A DNA stretch of 64,000 nt from assembly GCA_023935145.1 (NCBI GenBank), contig CM043700.1, positions 62,397,620-62,461,619 on the forward strand. Direction: 5' to 3'. The position numbers and the translations under genes are program-made. Positions 31,151 to 43,548 of the stretch are shown piece after piece. This DNA is from Bretschneidera sinensis. Lineage: Eukaryota; Streptophyta; Magnoliopsida; Brassicales; Akaniaceae. Position 1 is the first letter of the stretch; each line of letters begins with the position of its first letter. The notes under the pieces are model-generated. The model made no database searches. It saw nothing but the letters and a program-made list of their open reading frames with translations, and was not told the DNA's origin.

Positions 31151-33034
31151 AAACTTTTATCGTTTGTGTTGAGGTTTACACCTTCTTGTGTAATTAGTTT
31201 GTTTCCTTGTGGAATCGATACCCCAAAGCTGTACTACAATTACTGCGTTATGTTTTGAGCATAATCACATGCATCAAATGACTAGTACTAGCATCAATAG
31301 ATTTCATATAAATACTAGATGCAAATGAATGAGTTGCACCAGGATCAATCAATAATCTAGCAGGCTTACCAAGAATAGATATCATACCCATAATGTATGC
31401 ATCAGAGAGGATGTGGTAGATCCCCAATTTTTAGGAGGACTGAAGTGGAGGAGGAAGTTGAGTCGGTAATTCCCGCAAGGGAACATGGTGATAGTGCAGC
31501 TAGTACGAGTCGAGCTGGGAGAGTATTTGAAGGTAGGAATGATGAATTGAGAGAGGCTCTTAATCGTGCTTTAGAGAAGGTGAATGCAGCTGAAGAAAGG
31601 GCTTCTAATTTGCAGAGAAGATTAGAGGAGAGAGATAGAAGAGAACTGGATGTGGTGAGGCAAGAGGTTCCTGAGGGAGAGGTATTTACAAATGAGATGC
31701 AGGGGGACTGTTTTGTGAGGTTTCTTAAGTTTAGACCTCAGTCTTTTAGAGGAACAGCAAATCCAGTAGAAGCTGAGCAATGGGTTATGCACGTGGAGAA
31801 ATATTTTGAGGTTTTACCGGTATCAGATAGACAGAAGGTGGCTTTTACTTCCTTTATGCTGGAGGGTGAGACTTCTCAACAGTGGGAGGATGTTTTGCCC
31901 AGGGTAAGCGCACAGGTAGAACAACCTTTAACTTGGAGTAAGTTTAAGGATGAGTTCTTTGCGAAGTATTTTCCAGATACCTTTCGGGCACAACAAGAGA
32001 GAGATTTTATTCATCTAAGACAGGGAAGTTTATTGGTGGCTGAATATGATAGCAGATTCATAGCCCTATCAAGGTTTTTACCTGAATTGGTGAATACAGA
32101 GGAGAGAAAATGTAAGAGATTTTTAAACGGATTACATTATAATATTTGGACTAAACTCTCTTATATGAGCATAAGTAATTATGTTGTGTTGGTAGATAAA
32201 GCGTTGCAGATTGAGAAGGATTTGATGGAGTTGAGGGGTATGAGGGACTGGCTGAAGAGGTCTAGATTTGAGGGACCTACAGGTGGTAGCAATATGGGGG
32301 TACAGGGTGGAAGACCACCCCAGAGGGGGCGTTCTTTATCACAAGGAAATGTAGTGCAGAGTCAGAGGCAAACATAATCTGTTGTTTCTGTAGCTCAGAG
32401 TAATACTGGTGGGACCCTTAGATTTGGGAGTTATGGTAGAGGAGTAAATGTGCCACCAAGGAGAAGTAGTAATCTAATATTTGGTCGAGAGGCAAGAGTT
32501 TGCTTTATATGTAATCAGACAGGGCATCTGTCTCGGTATTGTCCTACACAGATATGTTTTGTATGTGGTGGAGGAGGATATGTTACTGCAGATTATCAAA
32601 CGGGGAATCTGCTGAAGTAAGCGTTGAAAGTGTTGGGAGAAGACCGATGGAGAGAGGCGGTGGATCAGGGAGCATGCAGGGCAAAGGGTGAGGATCCATA
32701 GCTGAGCAAGGATGTGGCAGTAAGTTTCAGTCCAGAGATAGCAGAGTCTATGCATTAACCCAACAGGATGCACAAGCTACTCCTGATGTTGTTATGGGTA
32801 TGATATCTATTCTTGGTAAGGCTGCTAGATTATTGATTGATCCTGGTGAAACTCATTCCTTTGCATCTAGTATTTATATGAAATCTATTGATGCTAGTAC
32901 TAGTCCTTTGATGCATGTGATTATGCCTAAAACATAACGCGGTAATTGTAGTACAGCTTTGGGGTGTCGATTCCATAGGGAAACAAACTAATTACACAAG
33001 AAGGTGTAAACCTCAACACAAACGATAAAAGTTT
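31151..33034. repeat. 243-bp inverted repeat flanking the chromovirus gag
   Basis: 31151-31393 is the reverse complement, with scattered mismatches, of 32792-33034. Each arm joins 126 bases of the chromovirus protease gene to about 117 bases of an Athila-type LTR at the same junction, GCATG|TGATTATGC. The spacer (31394-32791) is the chromovirus gag. Since the junction is created by one insertion, the left arm is best explained as an inverted duplication made after that insertion, or an assembly error. Confidence 0.8.
31397..32917 (+). pseudogene. Chromovirus 1 gag and start of protease
   Basis: An open frame of 326 codons (31397-32377) holds the capsid domain: EAEQWVMHVEKYFEVLPVSD, FTSFMLEGETSQQW, FKDEFFAKYFPDTFRAQQE and the typical FIHLRQGSLLVAEYDSRF. 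After a stop, a CX2CX4HX4C zinc knuckle (CFICNQTGHLSRYC, about 32499-32540) and the protease site LLIDPGETHSF follow. The protease reading is cut at 32917 by the Athila insertion. The extreme N terminus differs from the copy at 51828 because the sequence starts at the rearrangement point. Confidence 0.75.
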
Positions 33035-34453
33035 AAGTGATAAAATTTGAATTGTTAATTGTGTAAATAATTGATGGATAATATATAAACAATAAGGCTC
33101 CAGAAATCCTCCCTAAGTTCGTTGCCCTAATCCTAACTTGATTCAGTTGTTTTTATCTCGATTGCAAGATCGGAAAATATTCAATTAAAGCGCATGTATA
33201 AATCCTAATGTAATTGATATGAATTATTCTTTACTTTCAAGCACACATGACCTAACTTATAAATTATTAAGAGACGACGATATATCTAAATGACAATACC
33301 GGAGCAATGGACAAATCTATAAAAGAGATCTACCGGACTCAATTACACCCAAACAAATACATATATGAAGAGCATGACTAGACTTGCAATGGAAAAATCT
33401 ATAAAAGAGATCTACCAGACTCAATCACACCCAAACAAATACACATAAGAAGAGCATGACTAGACTTATATGAAAAGAAGCATGCAATCCTCGGACTAAT
33501 AAGAAATATACTAATTAAATTAAAGAATAAAACATAACAATGTTTAATGAAAATAATACCAAACTACAACTGAATCAAATAAAGGAAAATAAGAACAACT
33601 ACACCTAGGGATTCATCCCTTCACCTTGCTTGGAGACAAGCCAGTCATGGAGCTCATGCTTCCTTAAGTTGCCTCCGGCCTCTCAACGATCATCTCCTCC
33701 TTCGTAGCGAAAGCTTCGGCGATTCCTCAGCTTGCCCTCCAAAAGTATACTTCGGATTGCTCCTAAAGGCCCTCTGGATTCACTCTCTGATGATTTCAGA
33801 TGAGCTCCGATTGATCCTTAAAGCTGAAGTGGAGTGGGTTTTATATAGGCAAATACCACGAGTGCAATGTGTTTCCAATTCAATATGGGATGTGAGATAT
33901 AGAAATGTGTTCCTAACCGATGTGGGATGTGGGATTTAAGCCTTCACATGCCCTTCACGCTGAAATCCCGCACAACCTGACCTTTGTCTACTTAAACTGC
34001 CATAACTTTCTCTAGAAAAATCATTTTTATGAACCGTTAAATTCTCCAGAAAATAGACTTCCAGATCTTTCTAAGCATATATGGCTCATCTCCTGGTTCT
34101 TCTTGTATCAATACAGTTAATTTGCAAAGATAATTGATCTGTACGGGCAATTCTGGCAATTTAGTGAAACTCCATCCCAGTGCGGGCAATAGCTATTGAT
34201 CTTTTAAGCTCTCCATCTTGTCCTTCAGGAAGGATTCCTTCACTCCAGTATGCCTCGAGTCTTTGTGCCTCAAGTAATGATAACTTTTCCTCCTCTTTTG
34301 AGCTTAAAGTACCAGAAAATGCACCGAAATATATCAATGATCCAAGAATGATACTTTAGAGTTGTTACCGTAAAAAAGTGCAATTAAAACCTAGATCAAC
34401 CATAAAATGATAACATTTAAGTACTGTTAAGATATATTTTATGACTCTCATCA
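32918..34453 (-). repeat. 3' LTR of the Athila-type element
   Basis: 1,536 bp. It contains an 82-bp tandem duplication (33305-33386 and 33387-33468, starting caatgg) that is single-copy in the other LTR, and a cttatataggc-type TATA stretch near 33840. It starts, in the plus direction, right after the GCATG target copy. Confidence 0.88.
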
Positions 34454-34470
34454 TAACCCCCAACTAGCTT
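34454..34470 (-). other. Polypurine tract of the Athila-type element
   Basis: The minus strand reads AAGCTAGTTGGGGGTTA immediately before the 3' LTR, the expected plus-strand priming site. Confidence 0.65.
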
Positions 34471-36098
34471 ATTGCTAGTCCCTAGCAATTCAAGCGAAAA
34501 CAAGAGATGAATTCTACGGTGGGAATTTTGGTAAATGAAAAGCAATATTAGTGTTAACCAAGAGTAATTCACATTTTGTCTAAAAAATTGCACATAACAC
34601 ATGGCACAAAGAATCATTAAATTTTACCCAAATCTAAAAGTAATGCAAACATCAATCTTAAAATCGTTATTGACTCTTAACATCCATCTTACCACAAACC
34701 ATTAATCCGAACACCCGGATGATTTTATGCATAACATTCATGCATACAAGTCTTGGCCACTAAAAACATAATAAATTGCATGACATCAATCACAAAAACA
34801 AGCTCCATAGGCTCACTTTTCAAATCACTCTCCATTATTGTAGAAAAATCACACTACATTGGATCAATAGGTCTTTAATAAGCTTGTAACGTTAGGCTAA
34901 GGTAAAGGTTAAGAAAGAACGGGAAGGATTCAACAAGTAAAAGAACTTAATCTTTTAGTTTTGAACATAACTCTTTAAGCACTGGATAACCTTACTTCAA
35001 CACCCAACTCTTTCAACCATTTTTTTTATAAGAGCATATCTCTCAATAAATCACCACTTTTCTTTTCTTTTCTTCTTTCTTTGCCATAATTCACTTTTTT
35101 TTTCTTTTCTTTTTTATTTTGGCATAAGACTATTCACCTCCTTTTTCATTTTTTTTTCTTTTCTTTTCCACAACCCCCAACTTATCTTCTTTAATGTACC
35201 TGGGTTATGGTAGTAATATATTTTTTTTTCATATTTCCACCCTTACTCCTTTTAAGTGCTTCTCACAACATGTGTATAACTAAGTTCTTTTAACAGAAAG
35301 GTAAGGATAAAATATTTTTAGGCTTATAAATGTGAGTAAATGGTTTATCGAAAGAAACAAAGCTCAATTTTTCTTTTCAAGAAAAATGCTCAAATAGGTG
35401 ACTAGTGATAAATATAGCAATGGTAGGTTTGAAAGGCTCAAATGGTCCAAAAATGGCCTATATCATATCCTAAGTAATGTGCATTCTAGGAATTCGCCTC
35501 AAGTGATTATCAAGTAAGTTCTAGAGCTTGTCGAGACCGCAAAAGTATTCACAAACAATCACACATAAAACTTTCTAAATGCTTTAGACTAATCGTACAA
35601 TCTTACCATAAACTAGAGTCTCAAACCAAATGAAAATTGATACTTAAATTAATTTCAAACTGAAGCAAGATTTAACTTCTTCTAAATGCTATATACTATC
35701 TCAATTAAGCTCATATCATTGACATGTGAATTAACTCTAAGGTTAACACCAAGCATGCTAGAAACAAACAAAAAGGAAAATGACACCAAACAGTTCAATG
35801 AAAAACATGAAAAACAGTCATATGTTTCCTCCACCCCCAATTTAAAATAAGCATGACTCAATGCAAAAGCAAAAGTTAAGGAAACTCCCTTTTTGACCAA
35901 AGGTGCGTGGAGTTGAAAGTTGTGCACGATTATTTGAACTGCTTTGTTTATTTGTTCCTGAAAAATAAATATGAAAGTGGAAAACAGAAAAATAATAATA
36001 ATAAACAAGAAAAAAATATGAAAAACAATAAAAATAAAAGGATACGTTGTGGGTTGCCTCTCTTGAGCGTTAAGTTTTACGTCTTCAGCCAGACATTT
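34471..36098 (-). other. Non-coding 3' region of the Athila-type element
   Basis: About 1.6 kb where RT to integrase would lie in a full element. It is AT-rich, with a long T/C-rich tract at 35030-35240 (polypurine on the element strand). No RT or integrase motif is visible on either strand. Confidence 0.7.
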
Positions 36099-37203
36099 TT
36101 ATTCCCTCATCGAAAAACATAAGTTGGATGCACCAGCCACTGCTTTGCTACAAAATTTTATGCTTGTATGCTTTGGCGATGGCAAGGAATACTTAAAGTT
36201 CACCGCATGTGGCTCAAGTGTTTTTGGTGATGCCCATTTACTATCAGCAGTAGGGTATTTGATTCCTGCATCTATGTGACTTCTCTCAAGCAACTTCTCA
36301 AAGCATGGTTGGCAAGATGTCTTAATAAATACCTGTGGCTTATCAAAAACATCAACAACATTAACAACATTGGGATAATTTGAAGAATCTTTGAACTCAA
36401 GATTATTAGGAATGAATTCCGAAGAGTTAGAATTATCTTTGATGTACTCATCCTCTTCATGTGGCTACCATGGGACTCGAAAAACATTTACCTCTAAAGT
36501 CCTATTTCCAAATGATAATGTCATTAGGTCATTCCTACAATTAGTGAGGGCATTGGCGGTGGCAAGAAATGGTCTTCCTAGTATCAAAGGAAATTTGGAC
36601 TCCGTGTTTATAGTAGAAACAGTATCTAAAACAAAAAAAAAAATCAACAGGATAGTAGAAATTATCAATTTACAACAAAACATCTTCTGCAATACCTCTT
36701 GGTTTTCTTACCGATCTATCCGCTAATTGAAGTACCACGGAGGTTGGTTTGATCTCACCTAGACCGAGCTGCAAGTACATGGAGTATGGCATGAGGTTTA
36801 CACTAGCACCCAAATCTAGCAATGCTTGGCCACAAGGTTTATTTCCAATTTGGGAAGCCACCGTTGGACAGCCTAGATCTTTATATTCGGGCGGTGTCTT
36901 GCTGTTAATTACAGCACTTGCTTGCTCTATTAATAATGATGTCTTCTTCACATTGTGCTTCCTCTTGAGTGTGCATAGATACTTGATGACTTTAGCATAG
37001 TTGGGAATCTGTTTTATGACATGAAGAAGAGGAAGATTAATTTTAACATGCTGATGTTGTTCAAGAATCTCACCTTTTAATGCTGTATTTATCTCCTTAG
37101 GTTTAAAGAGTGCTTGAGAGAAAGGCACCGGTGGGCGATAAACATCACAGGCCTCTTGTTCCTTGGGGGCTTTATCCTTGTTGCTTACGGTATTAGGAAT
37201 CAA
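36099..37203 (-). pseudogene. Athila-type gag linker and aspartic protease
   Basis: The minus-strand frame 37203-36670 contains the typical Athila linker (INLPLLHVIKQIPNYAKVIK, LCTLKRK) and the protease active site LLDLGASVNLMPYSMY followed by VVLQLADRSVRKPRGI. The next frame (36692-36465) continues with PLILGRPFLATANALTNC. A frameshift near 36690 separates them. Downstream wording to 36099 is unassigned. The protease would cut the Gag polyprotein. The active-site LDLGA in place of DTGA is usual in this lineage. Confidence 0.75.
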
Positions 37204-37406
37204 GTGTGATGGTAGAGTAGGACCATCAATTGTCTCACCGCTGCAAGTAATTATGGCATTAGCCTCTCTAATGTTTGATTTTCAGGATTGGAGGTTTGTT
37301 CCATATGTTGTCCCCTTGGATTAGGTTGTGGCTGTGAAGGAAACCGACCTTGTTCTTGAATCGTCAAGAAACTAGTCAACTTGGTGAGTTGACTCTTTAT
37401 TACCTT

Positions 37407-38693
37407 TTATTCCTCTTTGATCGCTTGTTGTTCCTCTAACAACCGTTGATTTATTTTTCCTTGATCTTCCACACTCTTGGCATGTACCTGCATAAATAAC
37501 TTAAACATATCTTCCAAAGGTAAAGATTGTTGAGGTGCATTCAATGAGGTTGCTTCCGGTTGCCATTGGGTACTAGAGTGGGGATGAGGTTGTATATCGG
37601 ATCTCCAACCAAAATTAGGGTGATTCTTCCAACCGAGATTGTAGGTGTTAGAGTAGGGTGAGTGTGGTTTCCCAAAGGGTATACCTATAGTGTTACACTC
37701 ATCCTTCATCTCAAAATAAACTGGACAATCCTTAGGTAAATGATCTACCCATTACACATGAAACAAGGCTCATAGGACTCTACCCTAGCAACTGGTTTAA
37801 AGGTTCCAGTATCCTTGGTTTTTAAGGCTTCAATTTCCTTAGTTAGGACCTCTAAACGGGCTTTAAGGTTGTCCTCTTCCTTAAGTTGGTAAATCTCAGC
37901 GGGTTGATTTCTCCTAGTGCCTTCCATGGCATTTGGTTCAGTCCAAGTGTGGGCTTTTTCTGATAGATCATCTAGGAAATCTATGGCTTGGTCGGGATCT
38001 TTTTGAAGAAAATTCCCATTGCACATCATTTCTATGAACTGCCTTTCCCTACTTAGGAGTCCATCATAGAAATAGCTAACTACCCGCCAACTCTCATACC
38101 CATGGTGTGGACAAGAATTCAAAAGGTCCTTGAAACGTTCCCAAACTTGATATAAGGTTTCACTCTCCTTTTGTGCAAAGTTTGAGATTTGTCTCTTGAG
38201 GTTGTTGGTCTTATGGGTTGGGAAGTGTTTTTGGAAAAAAACTTGGGTCATCTCATCCCAACCACCTATGGACCTAGGCCTTAATGAGTACAGCCAAGCC
38301 TTGACTTTTTCCTTAAGTGAAAAAGGGAAAAACAGAAGTTTGACAGTGTCTATCATATCAGCCCTACTGTGAAAAGTAGCTACTACTTCCTCAAATTCCC
38401 TAATATGGATATAGGGGTTTTCATTCTCAAACCCATGGAAAGTTGGTAGCAATTAGATAATGCCCGGCTTAAAATCAGGTTGTTGAACATTAAGGGGAAC
38501 ATGATACACGATGGTATGGCCGTACGGCTAGGGTGCAAGTAATCCATAAGTGTCCTAGGGGTTGATCTTCGTGTTCACTCATTTCTTCGGGACTAGATGG
38601 ATTGTCAAATAAAGGATTTGAAAAAGAATTAAATTCTGACTCTAACACTGGCCTACAACCAAATCTACCCACAACGTCTCTATGTCTGTGCAT
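37407..38693 (-). pseudogene. Athila-type gag, nearly full but broken
   Basis: From about 38693 (MHRHRDVVGRF) with a shift near 38460, then an open frame 38452-37745 with MLPTFHGFENENPYIHIREF, KLLFFPFSLKEKVKAWLYSL, FFQKHFPTHKTNNLKRQISN and HHGYESWRVVSYFYDGL. A zinc-knuckle pattern CFMCNG*VDHLPKDC spans a stop at about 37745, and a proline/asparagine-rich tail (37709-37407) has NFGWR. Gag forms the particle; two lesions make this copy defective. Confidence 0.75.
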
Positions 38694-38880
38694 GTGAGAT
38701 AATAAAATAATAAAAATACTATAAAAAAGAAAGAATCAAATAAAATAAAAAATAAAAAATTAATGCAGCAAGCTAAAAGAAGGAACGAAGTTACCGCTTT
38801 TACAGCTACTAAAAAAAACTATTTACAACTCTTCTACCGTCATGTCAAAAGTTGACAATCTTCTTTGTACTTAAGCGCGT

Positions 38881-38899
38881 CTTCCCGACGATGGTGCCA
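38881..38899 (-). other. Primer-binding site of the Athila-type element
   Basis: The minus strand reads TGGCACCATCGTCGGGAAG five bases inside the 5' LTR. It starts with the TGG common to primer sites, but I do not assign the tRNA; it differs from the tRNA-Asp-type site at 30015. Confidence 0.55.
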
Positions 38900-38904
38900 A
38901 AATT

Positions 38905-40402
38905 TAATTATGCCCAAAACATAACGCGGTAATTGTAGTACAGCTTTGGGGTGTCGATTCCACAGGGAAACAAACTAATTACATAAGAAGGTGTAAACCT
39001 CAACACAAACGATAAAAGTTAAAGTGATAAAATCTGAATTGTTGATTGTGAAAATAATTGATGGATAATAAATAAGCAACAAGGCTCCGGAAATCCTCCC
39101 TAAGTTTGTTGCCCTAATCTTAACTTGATTCAGTTGTTTTTATCTCGATTGCAAGTTTCACATCCCAAACAGACAATCGGAAAATATTCAATTAAAGCGC
39201 ATGTATAAACCCTAATGTAATTGATATGAATTATTCTTTACTTTCAAGCACACATGACCTAACTTATAAATTATCAAGAGACGATGATATATCTAAATGA
39301 CAATGCCGCAGCAATGGAAAAATCTATAAAAGAGATCTACCGGACTCAATCACACCCAAACAAATACACATAAGAAGAGCATGACTAGACTTATATGGAA
39401 AAGAAGTATGCAATCACTGGACTAATAAGAAATCTACTAATTAAATTAAAGAATAAAACATAACAATGTTTAATGAAAATAATACCAAACTACAACTGAA
39501 TCAAATAAAGGAAAATAAGAACAACTACACCTAGGGATTTATCCCTTCGCCTTGCTTGGAGACTAGCTGGCCATGGAGCTCATGCTTCCTTGAGTTACCT
39601 CCGGCCTCTCAACGATCATCTCCTCTTTGGTAGCGAAAGCTTCGGCGATTTCTCAACTTGCCCTCCAAAAGTATACTTCGGATTCCTCCTAAAGGCTCTC
39701 TAGATTGTTCCTAAATGCCATATGGATTGACTCTCTGATGATTTCAGATGAGCTCCGATTGATCCTTAAAGCTGAAGTGGAGTGGGTCTTATATAGGCAA
39801 ATACCACTAGTGCAATGTGTTTCCAATCCGATGTGGGATGTGAGATATAGAAATTTGTTTCTAATCGATATGGGATGTGGGATTTAAGCCTTCACATGCC
39901 CTTCACGCTGAAATCCCGCACAGCCTGACCTTTGTCTACTTAAACTGCCATAACTTTCTCTAGAAAAATCATTTTTATGAACCATAAAATTCTCCAGAAA
40001 ATAGACTTCTGGATCTTTCTAAGCATATATGGCTCATCTCCTGGTTCTTCTTGTATCAATACAGTTTAATTTGCAAAGATAATTGATCTGTACGGGCAAT
40101 TCTGGCAATTTAGTGAAACTCCTTCCTAGTGCGGGCAGTAGCTGTTGCTCTTTTAAGCCTTCCATCTTGTCTTTTCAAAAGCATTTCTTCACTCCAGTAT
40201 ACCTCGAGTCTTTGTGCCTTAAGCAATGATAACTTTTCCCCCTCTTTTGAGCTTAAAGTACCTGAAAATGCACCGAAATAGATCAATGATCCAAGAATGA
40301 TACTTTAAAGTTGTTAACGTATAAAAGTGCAATTAAAACCTAGATCAACCCTAAAATGATAACAATTAAGTACTGTTAAGATACATTTTATCACTCTCAT
40401 CA
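38905..40402 (-). repeat. 5' LTR of the Athila-type element
   Basis: 1,498 bp. The inner end is TAATTATGCC in place of TGATTATGCC, so the canonical CA end on the element strand has mutated to TA. The outer end CTCATCA abuts the target copy GCATG at 40403. Confidence 0.88.
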
Positions 40403-43035
40403 GCATGTTATTGTTGTTGAGGTTCCTACTGGAGATAGAGTTATTATCAGGACAATCTATCGAAGTTGTGTGATTAATATTGCTGATAGAGAATTTGAAG
40501 TTGATTTATTGCCTTTAGATATGACAAATTTTGATTTAATTCTGGGGATGAATTGGTTATCTGCATATCATGCTTGGGTAGATTGTTTTAGGAAAAATAT
40601 GGTGTTCAAGATACCTGGGCATGAGAAGTTTAATTTTCAGGGAGAACGTAAGATGCTGGCTAATTATCTTATTTCTGCTTTAACTGCTAGTAAATGGTTA
40701 AAGAAGGGTTGTGAGGGATATTTGGCTTATGTGGTGGATTCTAGCAAAGAGAATAGGAAGTAAGAAGAAATCTTGATGGTAAAAGATTTTTCTTATGTAT
40801 TCCTTGATGAGTTGTCTCGGTTACCTCCCAATAGGGAAATTGAGTTTTCTATTGAGGTGATTCTAGGATCAACACCCATATCCATAGCACCCTATAGAAT
40901 GGCACCAGCTAAATTGAGAGAGTTGAAAGTTCAGCTTCAGGAGTTGCTAGATAAACAGTTTATCCGACCTAGTATGTCACCCTGGGGAGCCCCTGTGTTA
41001 TTTGTCAAGAAGAATGATGGGACAATGAGGTTGTGTATTGATTATAGACAGCTGAATAAGATCACCATCAAGAATAGATATCCTTTGCCCAGGATAGATG
41101 ATTTATTCGAGCAATTACAAGGAGCTAGAGTGTTTTCTAAGATAGACTTGAAGTCGGGTTATCATCAATTGAGGATAAAGGAGGGAGACGTGCCTAAGAC
41201 TACTTTTAGGACACGTTATGGCCATCATGAGTTCTTGGTGATGCCATTTGGCTTGACTAATGCTCCTGCAGCATTTATGGACCTTATGAATCGGGTGTTT
41301 AAACCATTCTTAGACAGATTTGTGATTGTGTTTATTGATGATATTTTGGTATATTCCAAGAATGAAGAGAAACATATGCAACATTTGGAGATATGTTGGA
41401 GATTTTGAGGAGAGAGAAATTATATGCGAAGTTCTCTAAATGTGAGTTTTGGTTTAGTGAGATATCTTTCCTGGGGCATGTTGTGTCGGGAGAGGGGTAG
41501 CAATTGACCCACAGAAAGTGGAAGCGATGTTGAATTGGGAAAGACCCACGAGTGTAACTGAAATTAGAAGCTTTTTGGGGTTGACTGGTTATTATAGGAG
41601 ATTTATTCAAAAATTTTCTATGATTGCTGGACCTTTGACTAGGTTGACCAGGAAGGATATGAAGTTTAGGTGGTCTGAGAAATATGATAGGAGTTTCCAG
41701 CTATTGAAAGAGAAACTGACTACTGTCTCAGTATTGGTGCTTCCTTCTGGTGATGAAGGATTTGTGCTTTATAGTGATGCGTCACATCAGGGGTTGGGGT
41801 GTGTATTGATGCAACATGGGAGAGTTATAGCTTATGCATCTAGGCAACTGAAGAACCATGAGAGGAATTACCCGACCCATGATTTAGAATTGGCTGCCAT
41901 AGTTTTTGCTTTGAAGATTTGAGACATCATCTATATGGAGCCAATTGTGAAATTTTTACTGATCGTAAAAGCTTGACGTATTTACCGACCCAGAAGGAGT
42001 TGAATTTTAGGCAAAGGAGATGGATGGAGTTGATCTGTGATTATGACTGTACAATTCACTATCATCCAAGAAAGGCTAATGTCGTAGCTGATGCATTGAG
42101 TAAAAATGCTACAAGGAGATTAGCTGCTATTGGGAGTCATAATACGAACTTGATGATAGAGTTAAAAAGAATGAGGATGCAGTTGAGTGTCAATGATAGA
42201 GGAGTATTGATGGCAAATATGATGACACAATCTCCTATTATTGATAATTTATTACAGATGCAAGGTAGAGATGAAGGGATAGAGAAAATTAGGCGGGAAG
42301 TGTTGAGTGAGAAGTCAACTGAGTTTAGAATTAGAGAAGATGGCATGGTGGTATTGGGGCATAGAGTTTATGTTCCTAATGATGTGGAGATGAGGAAGGA
42401 GATACTAAGGAAAGCTCATGATTCTGTATATTCCATGCACCCAGGTAATAATAACATGTACATGGGATTGAAACAAAATTATTGGTGGTCAGGGATGAAG
42501 AAGGATGTAGCAGAATATATTGCTAGATGTTTGACTTGTCAACGGGTAAAGTCTGAGAATAGACATCCAGCAGGTTTATTACAACCTCTTCCAATACCTG
42601 AGTGGCCATAGGAGAATGTGAGCATGGATTTTGTCTCTGGTCTTCCTCGTACCCAGAGGGGACATAACGCTGTATGGGTTATAGTGGATAGACTTTCTAA
42701 GTCTTCACATTTTTTTCCTGTTAAGACTACCTAGAGTCTAGAAAAGTTGGCTGAATTGTATGTAGCTGAGATAGTAAAATTACATGGAGTACCCTTGAGC
42801 ATTGTTTCCGATAGAGATTCTAGATTTACCTCTAGATTTTGGAGGGGTTTCTAAGAAGCTATGGGTACGCAATTACAATTTAGTACAGCCTTTCATCCAT
42901 AAACAGATGGGCAGACAGAGAGAATCATCATAATACTAGAAGAAATGCTGAGGGCAAGTGTATTGAGTTTCTCAGTGAGTTGGGATGCTTATTTGCCTTT
43001 GATCGAGTTTGCATACAATAATCAGCATCAAACTC
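40403..43035 (+). pseudogene. Chromovirus 1 pol: protease end, RT, RNase H, integrase start
   Basis: Protease end: INIADREFEVDLLPLDMTNF and [85 protein letters not shown] and an intact catalytic FIDD. RNase [21 protein letters not shown] and the DALS motif. Integrase: HHCC zinc motif (HPGNNNMY to CLTCQ) and the first two catalytic regions ([17 protein letters not shown]) plus TDGQTERI. Stops at 40761, 41406 and 42609 and a frame change near 41920 make it inactive. It is cut at YNNQHQT (43035). Confidence 0.85.
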
Positions 43036-43548
43036 AATATATAAGAAGAAGAGATTGATAGAGAATGAGACTTATGATATGTGTAGTGATAGTAGAATGC
43101 TATTATCAACTTACATGAGATATAAATGATTAAAATTGAAAGACTATTTATACAAATTGAATATTTCTAGTAAATTTAATTCACTGAGCTTGTAAAGCTC
43201 ATCCCTCATTGTACAATGATTTCAGGTAGTAGGCAGGACAAATAGTTTGGTGAGTTGAGGTTCAAACGAAATCATTATATGTAAGCCACGTATGTGTCCA
43301 CATCCTCAGACTAATGAGAAAATAAAATAAAAAATTTATTTGTAAATATTCATGCATTCTACGTTGTATATAATGTTTAAGTCAAGATTAGAATGATGTA
43401 TCTCCCTTGTTGAGGGTTGAGGATTGATGTAAAAACTTCTATTGGTGTTATTTTTATTGTTGCATACATGTGTCGTGCTGAGATTTTCAAAATGTGATGA
43501 CACCGTCTCGGAGGTGGCCAATCCGGGATGGGTCGTTACACTTAGGCT

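Larger units (their letters stand above)
32918..40402 (-). mobile_element. Complete gag-protease-only Athila-type element
   Basis: LTRs at 32918-34453 (1,536 bp) and 38905-40402 (1,498 bp), minus orientation, begin TGATGAGAGT and end GCATAATCA or, in the 5' copy, GCATAATTA. The target duplication is GCATG (32913-32917 and 40403-40407). A primer-site-like TGGCACCATCGTCGGGAAG follows the 5' LTR. Gag and protease are present (36465-38693), but RT, RNase H and integrase are absent; the 3' half (34471-36098) is non-coding. It is therefore non-autonomous and must have moved with enzymes from another Athila element. Confidence 0.88.

Noticed and set aside
28744..31267. A single plus-strand Athila element from TGATGAG (28744) to CATAATCA (31267)
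   Set aside because: Flanking 5-mers do not match, and the middle is minus-oriented gag and LTR, so it is not one insertion.
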